19,776 nt of DNA from JAAOZP01 sp964616835 (GCA_964616835.1 CAZTSG010000025.1:1-19776), one strand, 5' to 3'. Shown: positions 6,610 to 14,133, counted from the first letter of the stretch. Notes: a model not told the origin generated them from the letters alone. Numbers and translations: made by a program.

Positions 6610-7605
6610 ATGGTCAATGAGCATAAGACTTGGCGCGGGGTTCACTTATTAGTGAACAGCAATAAAGATGTTTCTTCTCTGATGGAAGAGCTTCATGAAC
6701 TGGCAAGCTTAGGTGTAAACGTTATTATAATAGAGGTGGATTATAATTATGCTTACTCTTCGCATCCCGAGCTTCGTGGCCCGGACCCGATAACTCCCGA
6801 TTATGCGCACGCATTAGTTGAGGAGTGTCGTGCACACGATATAAGTTTAATCCCGGAATTTCAATGTCTAGGACACCAATCGTGGGGAAGCACTACTTTC
6901 TCGCTTTTGGCTAAATATCCTGAATTCGACGAGACCCCTGGGCAATTCCCGAATAACGAAGGAATATATTGCAGAAGCTGGTGTCCCCAGCATCCTGAGA
7001 TCAACAAGATTGTTTTCAGCATGTTCGACGAGCTTATAGACATATTTGATTCAGACGCGTTACACGTAGGGATGGACGAGGTTTTCCTCATCGCGTCAGA
7101 GTATTGTCCGCGTTGCAGAAACCATAGTCCAAGCCAGCTATTTGCAAAAGCCGTTAACGAATTTCACGATTACCTAAAAGGGAGGGGAGTAGAGATGCTG
7201 ATGTGGGGTGATCGTTTGCTCGACAGCAAGGCCACTGGCTATGGGATGTGGGAAGCGTCTGAAAACCAGACTTACTTTGCAATCGACATGATTCCAAATG
7301 ATATAATTATATGCGATTGGCATTATAGCAAACGCGAAGACTATCCTTCAATTCCATTTTTCTTAGGGAAAGGTTTCCGCGTGTTACCGAGCGGTTGGAA
7401 AGATATTGAGGCAACCAGAGCATTTATAGCTTTTTCTCAAAAGTTCAAGGATGATAAGCGTATGCTTGGCTACTTGTGCACTACGTGGGGAGCTGTTAAA
7501 CTCAGACAGCTTGCTCAATGGCCTCCTCTCAAGCTAGCGATGGAAATGCTCTCCCAACAGGACCCATTAAATCCCACTCCCCCTACGTGTTTCAAAATTA
7601 ATTAA
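6610..7605 (+). CDS. GH20-like glycosidase (beta-N-acetylhexosaminidase family), catalytic domain only
   Basis: This is a 331-residue TIM-barrel protein resembling the GH20 catalytic domain. The key motif LHVGMDEVF (151-159) carries the Asp-Glu pair D156-E157; in GH20 the Glu is the acid/base and the Asp positions the substrate N-acetyl group. IPEFQCLGHQSWG (81-93) and the tryptophans in MLMWGDR (197-202), CDWHY and TTWGAV are also family-like. There is no signal peptide, so it should act in the cytosol. The extra N-terminal domain common in GH20 is absent, and the motif VGMDE departs from the usual GGDE. It is divergent from PfkB and followed after 23 bases by an EamA permease. N-acetylhexosaminidase activity is the first guess, not proven. 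Confidence 0.75.
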   Translation: MVNEHKTWRGVHLLVNSNKDVSSLMEELHELASLGVNVIIIEVDYNYAYSSHPELRGPDPITPDYAHALVEECRAHDISLIPEFQCLGHQSWGSTTFSLLAKYPEFDETPGQFPNNEGIYCRSWCPQHPEINKIVFSMFDELIDIFDSDALHVGMDEVFLIASEYCPRCRNHSPSQLFAKAVNEFHDYLKGRGVEMLMWGDRLLDSKATGYGMWEASENQTYFAIDMIPNDIIICDWHYSKREDYPSIPFFLGKGFRVLPSGWKDIEATRAFIAFSQKFKDDKRMLGYLCTTWGAVKLRQLAQWPPLKLAMEMLSQQDPLNPTPPTCFKIN

Positions 7606-7628
7606 GTATCCGTTTTTCTTATGCATGC

Positions 7629-8522
7629 ATGCCAAATGTTAGCACAAAGCTATTGGGCCCCCTGCTCTTAATACTTGTTTCAATTCTCTGGGGTACTTCC
7701 TTTCCGCTCATCAAAATAGTTGTTTCAAAGATTAGTGCAGGAGAATACGTTGCTTTCAGATTTTCACTATCCGTCATTCTCATAGTACCCTATGTTTTTT
7801 ACAGCTTATTAAAAAATAAGGCAAGGCTGCAGGAGGCTATTAGACCAGGGATAGTCCTAGGTCTACTGTATTCCGGTGGGATTTTCCTCCAAGGGCTTGG
7901 AACAGGATATACTTCCGCGTCTAACTCAGGCTTCATCACAAGCCTTTACATTCCTATAGTTTACGCGATCGATGTTTTACGGCGGAAGTTTAACTACAGC
8001 CATAAGTTTACGCTTGCATTAATCCTGTCGGTGATCGGAATGTATTTAATATCAGGCGGATCTTATGAGTCAAGAATCGGTGATCTAATGGTTTTGGCAG
8101 GCTCTTTCTTCTGGGCTTTTCAAGTCTTAGCGGTTGACGTTTTTTCCAAAAAATACTTCTCGCTCGACCTAGTCTTCTTCCAATACGCTGTGACGGCCAT
8201 TACTGGTTTTGTATTGTCTTCTACTCCGTCCAGTTCTGAAAGTTTAATGGAGGTTCTTCCCATGCTTCTTTATCTCGCGGCCGTATGCTCCATATTTGTG
8301 GGAGTACTGCAAGTACTGGGGCAAAAATATACTTCTGCTTCTCAAGCCGTTCTAATCTACGCTCTTGAACCAGTTTCAGCAGCATTATTCTCCTTCTTGA
8401 TGCTAGGAGAGAAGCTCGGGGTAATTGAGTCAATAGGTGCAACACTGATTTTGATTTCGGTAATCATATCGTTAGTAGAAATGGCTCGCATAAAGGGAAA
8501 GACTTTTGTTGAAGAAAAATAA
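7629..8522 (+). CDS. DMT superfamily (EamA) membrane transporter
   Basis: This 297-residue membrane protein has about ten hydrophobic segments arranged as two five-helix EamA repeats. The first opens with LLILVSILWGTSFPLIK (10-26), the typical ILWGssfp motif. The second begins around GDLMVLAGSFFWAFQVLAVD and ends with YALEPVSAALFSFLMLGEKLG, the classic EamA C-terminal signature. Substrates in this family range from amino acids and metabolites to drugs and cannot be read from sequence. The gene follows the GH20-like gene on the same strand with a 23-base gap, so it may be cotranscribed and could move a sugar-derived product. Three overlapping ATGs (7621, 7625, 7629) occur; only 7629 is in frame. 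Confidence 0.9.
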   Translation: MPNVSTKLLGPLLLILVSILWGTSFPLIKIVVSKISAGEYVAFRFSLSVILIVPYVFYSLLKNKARLQEAIRPGIVLGLLYSGGIFLQGLGTGYTSASNSGFITSLYIPIVYAIDVLRRKFNYSHKFTLALILSVIGMYLISGGSYESRIGDLMVLAGSFFWAFQVLAVDVFSKKYFSLDLVFFQYAVTAITGFVLSSTPSSSESLMEVLPMLLYLAAVCSIFVGVLQVLGQKYTSASQAVLIYALEPVSAALFSFLMLGEKLGVIESIGATLILISVIISLVEMARIKGKTFVEEK

Positions 8523-8589
8523 CAATTTGTTAGAGTTCTGAGTCATTACGAATAATTAAATTAAGAACATCTTCATCCATCCTTTTAAT

Positions 8590-8611
8590 ATAAAAACGGT
8601 TTTATGTTTTT
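8590..8611 (+). terminator. Weak hairpin plus T-run after the permease gene
   Basis: ATAAAA (8590-8595) and TTTTAT (8600-8605) can pair around ACGG and are followed by GTTTTT. It lies between two convergent genes, where transcription should end. The stem is AT-only and weak; in archaea a T-run alone can stop RNA polymerase. Confidence 0.25.
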
Positions 8612-8629
8612 CATGAGAGTTTGAATTAA

Positions 8630-9319
8630 CTAGTAAACTTTTAATGTTGAGAACGCTCCTGGCGCTATTGCATAGAAGATCATTAGGATTAAGAAGGAAG
8701 ACACTGGGACAGTTATATTATCATCAATAGGGCCGAATTCGAAATGCTCTATGACGCTACTAAATAAGCCTGCAATCACTCCTGGTAATGCAAGCTTCAA
8801 TCCTATTATAGTATTAACTACGGCCATAGCAAGATTTCCCCACCATGATTTAGTACGTTTTCTAAACATAGTGTTCCTGACTAAGCCTGTTGCAGCGTCT
8901 CCCAAGGCCATGAAAAGTATTGGTACCGCGCCGAACCAAAAGTCTCCACTAGTTAAAAGCCATCCTGCAGTAAGTATCACTCCCCAGCTAAAACAGAAAT
9001 GAACCTCGTAAATATTATCGTTAGTTTGAAACCAGTACATAGTTTTATTGATCAAGTGAGGTATTAATGTGAAAACACCTAAAACCATTGAGAGTGCAAG
9101 TGGGTATAGGGGTGTGCTGAATAGGAACGGCACGAGGCAACCTATTACTCCTCCTGCGAGAATGTGAATTATCTTCCTGTTGTAGTATACTGCAACGTTA
9201 TCAGGAAGCCTCTTAATCATGGCTTTGTAGAAAAAATAGGTTAGGATTCCCACGACGAATAATACCCATAAGAATAGTACTCCCGCATAAATCCCCTCGG
9301 CCACTATGGTTTCAAACAT
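8630..9319 (-). CDS. Polyprenol (dolichol/phytol-type) kinase-like membrane protein
   Basis: This 229-residue integral membrane protein has about six to seven hydrophobic segments. It carries the marks of the CTP-dependent dolichol/phytol kinase family: YNRKIIHILAGG (45-56) after the first helix, ALGDAATGLVRN (about 138-149) followed by a basic RKRTKSWWGN loop, and GLFSSVIEHFEFGPIDDNITVPV, where DDN-T-P matches the family's C-terminal motif. Such enzymes phosphorylate lipid alcohols; in archaea the product could be dolichyl phosphate for N-glycosylation or a geranylgeranyl phosphate for lipid salvage. Which one applies is not decided here. It stands alone on the minus strand with its own promoter, downstream of an Lrp-type regulator. 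Confidence 0.8.
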   Translation of the reverse strand: MFETIVAEGIYAGVLFLWVLFVVGILTYFFYKAMIKRLPDNVAVYYNRKIIHILAGGVIGCLVPFLFSTPLYPLALSMVLGVFTLIPHLINKTMYWFQTNDNIYEVHFCFSWGVILTAGWLLTSGDFWFGAVPILFMALGDAATGLVRNTMFRKRTKSWWGNLAMAVVNTIIGLKLALPGVIAGLFSSVIEHFEFGPIDDNITVPVSSFLILMIFYAIAPGAFSTLKVY

Positions 9320-9336
9320 GCCTTGTTCATTCTAAG

Positions 9337-9347
9337 CCTATATAAAA
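9337..9347 (-). promoter_or_regulatory. TATA box of the polyprenol kinase-like gene
   Basis: The minus-strand sequence TTTTATATAGG is centred about 24 bases before the ATG at 9319, placing the transcription start at or next to the start codon (leaderless). Confidence 0.55.
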
Positions 9348-9406
9348 CTGTTTTTCCGTAAAACCTAAGCGTTATACATGTTTTTCAGATGTTCTAAAAA
9401 TGCTCT

Positions 9407-9862
9407 CTATAAAGCTATGTTGAAAAAATCTTCTTTGACGATCGTTAAAACGAAATGGGTATTGGCTCTCTCAACATTAGGTATAGATAATACTTTCTTA
9501 GTAAATTTACTTAGTTCAGAGGGGCTCCTAAACCTTCCTATCACTATTGCATCCACATCGCCCGTGACATCGTATACTGCGCAGACTCCCGGTAACTCTG
9601 CCAGCTTCTGCTCAACCTCGACAAGCTTGCCTTTAGACACTGTTATCTCGGTAACGCTAGTCACAGTATATCCAAGCTTCTGGTAATCAATGCTCACAGT
9701 ATACTTCTTAATGATTCCTTTTTCTTCCATCTTTCTTATCCTAGACAATATTGTTCCTGGAGCAACACCAAGCTTCTTAGCAATCCTCCTATAAGTGACT
9801 CTGGAATCCTCAACAAATTCTCTCAATATTTTTATATCGAGCTCATCCACAACAGGTTCCAT
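9407..9862 (-). CDS. Lrp/AsnC-family transcriptional regulator
   Basis: This 151-residue protein has an N-terminal helix-turn-helix (about residues 6-55; DELDIKILREFVEDSRVTYR, RRIAKKLGVAPGTILSRIRKMEEKGIIKKY) and a C-terminal RAM ligand-binding domain (about 65-140; VTGDVDAIVIGRF, PNVERANTHFVL). Family knowledge: these proteins form dimers or octamers, bind dyads near promoters and often sense amino acids. It has its own TATA-like element overlapping the end of the upstream flavodiiron gene, so it can be made independently of it. Targets are unknown; the neighbouring flavodiiron/MFS genes and its own promoter are natural candidates. Confidence 0.93.
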   Translation of the reverse strand: MEPVVDELDIKILREFVEDSRVTYRRIAKKLGVAPGTILSRIRKMEEKGIIKKYTVSIDYQKLGYTVTSVTEITVSKGKLVEVEQKLAELPGVCAVYDVTGDVDAIVIGRFRSPSELSKFTKKVLSIPNVERANTHFVLTIVKEDFFNIAL

Positions 9863-9885
9863 CCTGGATTTACTAGGCTTCTGTA

Positions 9886-9894
9886 GTTATAAAG
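9886..9894 (-). promoter_or_regulatory. TATA-like promoter of the Lrp/AsnC gene
   Basis: On the minus strand CTTTATAAC is centred about 28 bases before the ATG at 9862, just before the end of the flavodiiron gene (9900). A short leader with CCAGG directly before the ATG would result. Confidence 0.45.
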
Positions 9895-9899
9895 ATTTT

Positions 9900-11120
9900 T
9901 CAAACATTCCCCAAAGCCCTATCGATAAAGCTTTGCAAGAAACTTCCATACTCTTCTAAATCCTTTTCCTTCGGATAATTCACGTACTCGCGTATTGGAG
10001 TTGAAACTTCAAAGCCGGAGTCTCTCAGCAATTGGGAAAGCTGGTTTGCAGCAACCCCTCCCCATAGCTTCGTCACAGTCACTGCTGCAATCTTTCCTTC
10101 GCCAAGCCTCTTTATCTTCATGAGTTCTACAATATTTATTATAGGTGGGAAAACGTTTCCTTCATAAATAGGTGTTATAAAAATTACGCCTGCGGAATCA
10201 ACGATATCGCTTAAAACATGATTTAAATCACAGTCTACAGCATTGTGCACGGCTGCTTCAGCTCTATTCTCCACCACTTCCCTAGCGAATTTTGCAAGCT
10301 TCTCTGTTAAACCATACATAGTACCATAAATTATTGTTATTTTTCTCTTCTTCTCAAGCCTGCACCATGAGGATAATTCCTTAGTAAATTCGATTATTTT
10401 ACTCCTTAACACAACCCCATGAGAAGGCGCGATTATCTTGGGGCTGAGCCCAAGACCGTTAATCTTCTCGAGAGCTCTCAAAACCATTTGCCTGTAGGTT
10501 GCAACCACTGTTGCAAAATATTCCTTAGCCTCATGCATATATGTTTTGAAATCAAGCTCGTCGTCGAAGACCGGCTTTTCCAAGGCTCCGAATGCTCCAA
10601 AGGCGTCTGAACTAAACAAAATTTTCTCATCATCTAGGTAGAGAAACATAGTGTCTGGCCAATGGATCCATGGAAGTTCGATTACCCTGAGGGTCCTGTT
10701 GCCAACAGATATAGTGTCCCCGTCCTTAACTATTTTTGTTTCAATATTGAACATGCTCTTCATGAAAACCGACGCTTTAGAAGTAGAGTATACAATGGGG
10801 CTGCTGGTTTTCTTTAAGAGTTCTCCCATTAATCCGCTGTGATCTGGCTCCGTGTGAAGAACAGCAATCTTCCTTATTTTATTTGGATCCGTAATCTCCT
10901 TAATTGGTTCTATCAACTCATTGATGTCAAGAATCCTTTTTGAAGAATCTATCAAAAGATATTCGTCTCCATCCGTGACAAGGTAAGCGTTGTAATTAAC
11001 TCCATTTGGTATGGGCCAAATGTTTTCGAAAAGCTTACTCTTAGTATCTGGTATACTCAGCCAGTAAACTTCCCTTCCTATGGTTCTCAAAGAAGGATTG
11101 GGCATGCAAGTTTTTTTCAA
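9900..11120 (-). CDS. fprA: Flavodiiron protein (A-type flavoprotein, FprA family)
   Basis: This 406-residue cytosolic enzyme reduces O2 to water or NO to N2O in anaerobes. The metallo-beta-lactamase-like domain has the full diiron ligand set: H89, E91, D93 and H94 in HTEPDHSG, H153 (WIHWPD), D172 (FSSDAFGAFG) and H234 (PSHGVV). The flavodoxin domain follows from about 258, with FMN phosphate loop YGTMYGLTEKL (265-275). No rubredoxin or flavin-reductase domain is fused, so a separate electron donor is needed; none is seen nearby. The TTG start overlaps the MFS stop (TTGA), which suggests translational coupling. An ATG five codons in (11105) is an alternative start. Likely role: oxygen or NO detoxification. 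Confidence 0.95.
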   Translation of the reverse strand: MKKTCMPNPSLRTIGREVYWLSIPDTKSKLFENIWPIPNGVNYNAYLVTDGDEYLLIDSSKRILDINELIEPIKEITDPNKIRKIAVLHTEPDHSGLMGELLKKTSSPIVYSTSKASVFMKSMFNIETKIVKDGDTISVGNRTLRVIELPWIHWPDTMFLYLDDEKILFSSDAFGAFGALEKPVFDDELDFKTYMHEAKEYFATVVATYRQMVLRALEKINGLGLSPKIIAPSHGVVLRSKIIEFTKELSSWCRLEKKRKITIIYGTMYGLTEKLAKFAREVVENRAEAAVHNAVDCDLNHVLSDIVDSAGVIFITPIYEGNVFPPIINIVELMKIKRLGEGKIAAVTVTKLWGGVAANQLSQLLRDSGFEVSTPIREYVNYPKEKDLEEYGSFLQSFIDRALGNV

Positions 11121-12406
11121 AAACGTTTTATAAGTCTTTCCTGTGTTGGTATTTCTATACGGGTAGGCCGTGTTCTTACTTCAGCTAAGATTACGATGCT
11201 GACTATTGCGAAAAACAGTGAAGTTATGAAAGTTGTAAAATAACCGTATTTTTCAATCATGAATCCTCCGATTAAGGGCGCTATTGCGAGAAATGGAGAT
11301 TTCAGAGCACTGCCTAATCCTATGTATGTGGGTCTCTCATCCTCTGGGGACATCTCCATGAGCAGGGGGAAGTTGGAAACCATGAATGAGCTTAGGGAGG
11401 CTCCTGCAAGAGCGAATACTATTAAAAAGTAATTTAAGGAATTAGCTATGATCGATACGACTATCGCTGAGGCTCCAGCAATTCCCCCGAGAACAAGCAC
11501 CGTTTTATGCCCATGTTTTTCTTGAACAAGCCTCCAGAGAATACTGGTGACTATCTGTGTTCCGACGAAGATGAAGGTGAATAATCCAACGTCGAAATCG
11601 CCTGCTTTAAATCGGTCTATGGCGTAAACCGTGTAGAACGATGATGCGATTCCTCCGAAAGCACCCACTACCCCGGAGATCGTGTAAAGCAGATAGTTTT
11701 TATCGCTCTTAAGTATTCTAGGCAATTTTCTAACATACTCTTTGAAACTATTTGGAGGCGCGCTTGTATTGGAAGGAGGTTCCTCTATAAAGTTGATGTC
11801 TATCCACGATATTGAGATGAATATGAATGCTGTTAGAAAACACATGAAGTAATTAAGAGGATGCTTGAAAGAACTCATGTAAAAAGCTACTATGGAACCG
11901 CTTATTACTCCTAGAATTGCTCCAATCATGTTTGCTGTAGAAAAGAAGACTCCCCGTTTATTCTCGGGGATCGATTTAGCAATAATATCTAGCCAAGCGG
12001 TAGTGCAAAGACCGGATGAGATTGATACTACAGCATAAGAAGCATAAAATATTAGTAATGCTAAAAGAGGATTTTCTGTCGCGAATATAAGGGAGGATAT
12101 GCTGATAACTAGCCAAGGTATTCTTTCACCCGGCGTCACCCTCAAAATAAAAGGCTTCTTATATTCTCTACCCTCTATTATTCCTGCTGAAACCAGTTGG
12201 AAGAAATTCCAGCCCAACACCGATATTGTTGAAATCAATCCTACTGCGATCTTAGAGTCTGTGAGGCTTGATACGAAAGCGGGCAAAACCGTGGTAACAG
12301 ATACAAAATTCATAGCTGTGCCGTACGCTGCCCAATCTATGATGAACACTAAGAAATTCCTTCTATATCTTTTATCTAATGCACTGTTACCCACTGTTTT
12401 AAGCAT
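11117..12406 (-). CDS. MFS-type membrane transporter
   Basis: This 429-residue protein has about twelve hydrophobic segments in two six-helix halves. The segment SIPENKRGVFFSTANMIGAI (about 152-171) after helix 4 resembles the conserved loop of MFS sugar/drug permeases. A charged central loop (NFIEEPPSNTSAPPNSFKEYVRKLPRILKSDKNY) separates the halves, and MSPEDERPTYIGLGSALKSP gives the equivalent loop of the second half. Substrate unknown. Its stop codon overlaps the start of the flavodiiron gene by four bases, so the two form an operon. This coupling may be functional, for example export of a stress-related compound, or only a matter of gene order. The ATG at 12406 is preceded by a TATA-like element about 30 bases away. 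Confidence 0.88.
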   Translation of the reverse strand: MLKTVGNSALDKRYRRNFLVFIIDWAAYGTAMNFVSVTTVLPAFVSSLTDSKIAVGLISTISVLGWNFFQLVSAGIIEGREYKKPFILRVTPGERIPWLVISISSLIFATENPLLALLIFYASYAVVSISSGLCTTAWLDIIAKSIPENKRGVFFSTANMIGAILGVISGSIVAFYMSSFKHPLNYFMCFLTAFIFISISWIDINFIEEPPSNTSAPPNSFKEYVRKLPRILKSDKNYLLYTISGVVGAFGGIASSFYTVYAIDRFKAGDFDVGLFTFIFVGTQIVTSILWRLVQEKHGHKTVLVLGGIAGASAIVVSIIANSLNYFLIVFALAGASLSSFMVSNFPLLMEMSPEDERPTYIGLGSALKSPFLAIAPLIGGFMIEKYGYFTTFITSLFFAIVSIVILAEVRTRPTRIEIPTQERLIKRF

Positions 12407-12430
12407 CTATGGTGCTTTAGTGTCGTTAAA

Positions 12431-12442
12431 CCTAATTTAAGG
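12431..12442 (-). promoter_or_regulatory. TATA-like promoter of the MFS-flavodiiron operon
   Basis: On the minus strand CCTTAAATTAGG is centred about 30 bases before the MFS ATG. It has near-dyad ends (CCT/AGG). No ribosome binding site precedes the ATG. Confidence 0.4.
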
Positions 12443-12525
12443 ATATGTTTCCCACGATTTTTCCATGAATGTCATTGCAGGAAATTCTCACGGGCTTAAT
12501 ACGATAGTTAAACGAAGGCATGAGA

Positions 12526-12541
12526 AAGGATTTTTAAATCC
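12526..12541. promoter_or_regulatory. AAGGAT-type dyad with TATA-like core upstream of the macro gene
   Basis: GGATTT (12528-12533) and AAATCC (12536-12541) form a perfect 6-base dyad around TT; with the preceding AA the left side reads AAGGAT. The core TTTTTAAA could be a TATA box, but it is about 57 bases before the ATG at 12592, so either the leader is long or the closer TTATCTTTATAC is the real promoter and this is an operator. Confidence 0.3.
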
Positions 12542-12560
12542 GATATGTGTTTCGGAAGGT

Positions 12561-12572
12561 TTATCTTTATAC
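12561..12572 (+). promoter_or_regulatory. TATA-like promoter of the macro-domain gene
   Basis: TTATCTTTATAC is centred about 26 bases before the ATG at 12592, which fits a leaderless transcript; no ribosome binding site is visible before this ATG. Confidence 0.45.
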
Positions 12573-12591
12573 GCTTCAAGCAAATCACTAA

Positions 12592-13131
12592 ATGTCCTCT
12601 GTGAAACTAAGTAGCTGCATCATAAGATTGATTAAGGGAGATATAACTAGGGTGGAGGCTGATGCTATTGTTAATGCTGCGAATAGCTGGCTTAAACATG
12701 GAGGGGGAGTTGCCGGCGCAATAGTTAGAGAAGGTGGGAGGATAATCCAAGAGGAGAGCGATAGGATAATCAGGGAAAGGGGTCCAATTAAGGTTGGCGA
12801 GGCTGTCTATACTTCAGCGGGATTGCTTAAGGCTAAATATGTTATTCATACGGTGGGCCCGAGAATGGGGGAGGGTAATGAAGAAGAGAAGCTTAAAAAC
12901 GCTACTTTGAACAGTCTGAAGCTGGCTGAGCAGCTTGGATTGAACTCAATAGTTTTCCCAGCAATATCCACTGGAATATTCGGCTATCCAAAGGATAAGT
13001 GCGCTCAAGTCATGCTTAGAACGGTTAAGGAGTATGTCCTTTCGGGAGGGAAGTTAAAGGAGATAATGTTCTGTCTTTACGACGATGAGACCCACAGGAT
13101 TTTCGAAGAAACCATGTGGAAAATATTCTAG
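12592..13131 (+). CDS. Macro-domain protein (ADP-ribose binding, probable ADP-ribosyl or O-acetyl-ADP-ribose hydrolase)
   Basis: This is a single macro domain of 179 residues, close to the length of the archaeal prototype Af1521. Motifs run in order: IKGDITRVEADAIVNAANSW (14-33), HGGGVAGAIVREGG (36-49), the ADP-ribose-binding glycine loop, GPIKVGEAVYTSAGLLKAKY (64-83), VIHTVGP (84-90) and VFPAISTGIFGYP (121-133), the second ribose/phosphate loop. Family knowledge: such proteins bind ADP-ribose and often remove it from proteins, RNA/DNA or O-acetyl-ADP-ribose. The gene stands alone between a divergent MFS gene and a convergent IMPase gene, so context does not reveal the target. Confidence 0.95.
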   Translation: MSSVKLSSCIIRLIKGDITRVEADAIVNAANSWLKHGGGVAGAIVREGGRIIQEESDRIIRERGPIKVGEAVYTSAGLLKAKYVIHTVGPRMGEGNEEEKLKNATLNSLKLAEQLGLNSIVFPAISTGIFGYPKDKCAQVMLRTVKEYVLSGGKLKEIMFCLYDDETHRIFEETMWKIF

Positions 13132-13164
13132 CAACACTTTTATCCTGCTTTTCTTATCCTATCA

Positions 13165-13215
13165 TGGATGAAGAATGGAGGTGATCTCTGAGCAGTGATG
13201 AGAACTCCATTCTGA
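13165..13215 (+). ncRNA. Candidate C/D-box (K-loop) guide RNA
   Basis: In the 96-base spacer between two convergent genes, box-like motifs occur in C/D order: a weak box C TGGATGA (13165-13171), D' CTGA (13188-13191), a 3-base gap, a perfect C' GTGATGA (13195-13201), a 10-base guide, and D CTGA (13212-13215). The D'/C' spacing is typical of an archaeal K-loop that binds L7Ae. GGAGGTGATC (13177-13186), one base before D', is complementary to the conserved 3' end of 16S rRNA. AGAATGGAG (13172-13180) also pairs perfectly with CTCCATTCT (13205-13213). A TATA-like TTTTATCC lies about 25 bases upstream. It may instead be a 3'-UTR hairpin of the macro gene. Confidence 0.45.
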
Positions 13216-13227
13216 CGATGCTGTTGT

Positions 13228-14040
13228 TTACTGATTACTTATGCTCGAGAATATTTCTTCAGCGAGTTTCTTGGAAGATGTTGCCACAATGGAACTTCTG
13301 GAGACAGGTATCAGTTTCACATTTAATCTTTCACCTTTCTCATTGAGCACTAATCCTCCTGCTTCTCTCACTATTAACGAAGCTGCCGCGAAATCAAGGC
13401 TTCTAAGAAAGCCTCTAAGATCGATGAACGCGTCAGCCGCGCCGGAAGCAACCATGCATATTTCGAGCGCATCTGTGCCCAAAAACCTGACATGCTTGGC
13501 TCTCTCCACTATGTTAGATATCTTCTTAACGTACCCGGGTAGCCTGCCTCTAACATTAAGGTCTACAGCTATCAATGCCTCTTCTATCTTCTCGACATTG
13601 GAAACCCTTATCCTCCTACCGTTCAAGAACGCCCCCTTGTTCTTCTCGGCAAAATAAATACTTCCGTCTAAAAGATTGATTACTCCAGAGCAAACAATAT
13701 CGTCCAGAGTTTCACTCTCTGCTACAGCTATTGAAGAGCTGTAGCACGGGTAACCCCTAGCAGCGTTAGCGCTCCCGTCTACGGGGTCAACGATTATGAA
13801 CGGAGAGCCTCCCCTACCAACCTCAGTTATTTCAGACTCTTCGCTTACTAAAGTAGCGTCTTTAAAACGTTTCTTAGTAGCTTCAAAAATCAGTTTTTCT
13901 AAAACTATATCTATCTCGAAAGTCTGGTCTCCAAATCTGTTTAGTGATACGGTTCTGCGAATCGTCGCATAGTCTATCCTCTTAGCTTCCTTAAAACACT
14001 TAATTAGAGTCTCCTTAACGTAATCAAGATATCTGTTCAT
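13228..14040 (-). CDS. Inositol monophosphatase / fructose-1,6-bisphosphatase (archaeal IMPase family)
   Basis: This 270-residue Mg-dependent phosphatase is of normal length. Metal-binding motifs are E68/E69 (SEES), D85-P-V-D88-G-S (VDPVDGSANAARG) and D216 (SLDFAAASLIVREAGG). The last motif has Leu in place of the usual Trp before the Asp (WD-AA-GL), and the first has Ser for the usual Thr after DG; both are mild variants. Archaeal members often act on both inositol-1-phosphate and fructose-1,6-bisphosphate, serving gluconeogenesis or inositol-lipid and solute synthesis; which dominates here is not clear. It has a promoter with a strong A/T core (minus-strand TTTTTTATATTTATT) about 34 bases upstream of the ATG. 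Confidence 0.93.
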   Translation of the reverse strand: MNRYLDYVKETLIKCFKEAKRIDYATIRRTVSLNRFGDQTFEIDIVLEKLIFEATKKRFKDATLVSEESEITEVGRGGSPFIIVDPVDGSANAARGYPCYSSSIAVAESETLDDIVCSGVINLLDGSIYFAEKNKGAFLNGRRIRVSNVEKIEEALIAVDLNVRGRLPGYVKKISNIVERAKHVRFLGTDALEICMVASGAADAFIDLRGFLRSLDFAAASLIVREAGGLVLNEKGERLNVKLIPVSRSSIVATSSKKLAEEIFSSISNQ

Positions 14041-14066
14041 TGCCTAAGCCGAGTATTGGCTATCTA

Positions 14067-14082
14067 ATAAATATAAAAAATA
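14067..14082 (-). promoter_or_regulatory. TATA box of the IMPase gene
   Basis: On the minus strand a run containing TTTTATATTTATT is centred about 34 bases before the ATG at 14040, predicting a leader of roughly 8 bases. Confidence 0.5.
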
Positions 14083-14133
14083 AAACTTTCCCACAACATT
14101 TAATTCTCAGACGTCTTCCCCATAATCAGCTGC

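Noticed and set aside
9378..9686. 102-codon plus-strand frame
   Set aside because: Antisense to the Lrp/AsnC ligand-binding domain, which is clearly coding on the other strand.
12099..12440. 113-codon plus-strand frame
   Set aside because: Antisense to the first helices of the MFS permease; hydrophobic composition is a mirror of the real gene.
13177..13218. GGAGGTGATC read as a strong ribosome binding site for a mini-gene starting at GTG 13195 or ATG 13198
   Set aside because: The frame encodes only five or six residues and stops at 13213-13215, and the spacing from GGAGG to the start (13-16 bases) is too long. The C/D-box reading explains more of the sequence.
13241..13657. 138-codon plus-strand frame
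   Set aside because: Antisense to the IMPase gene, which carries intact metal-binding motifs.
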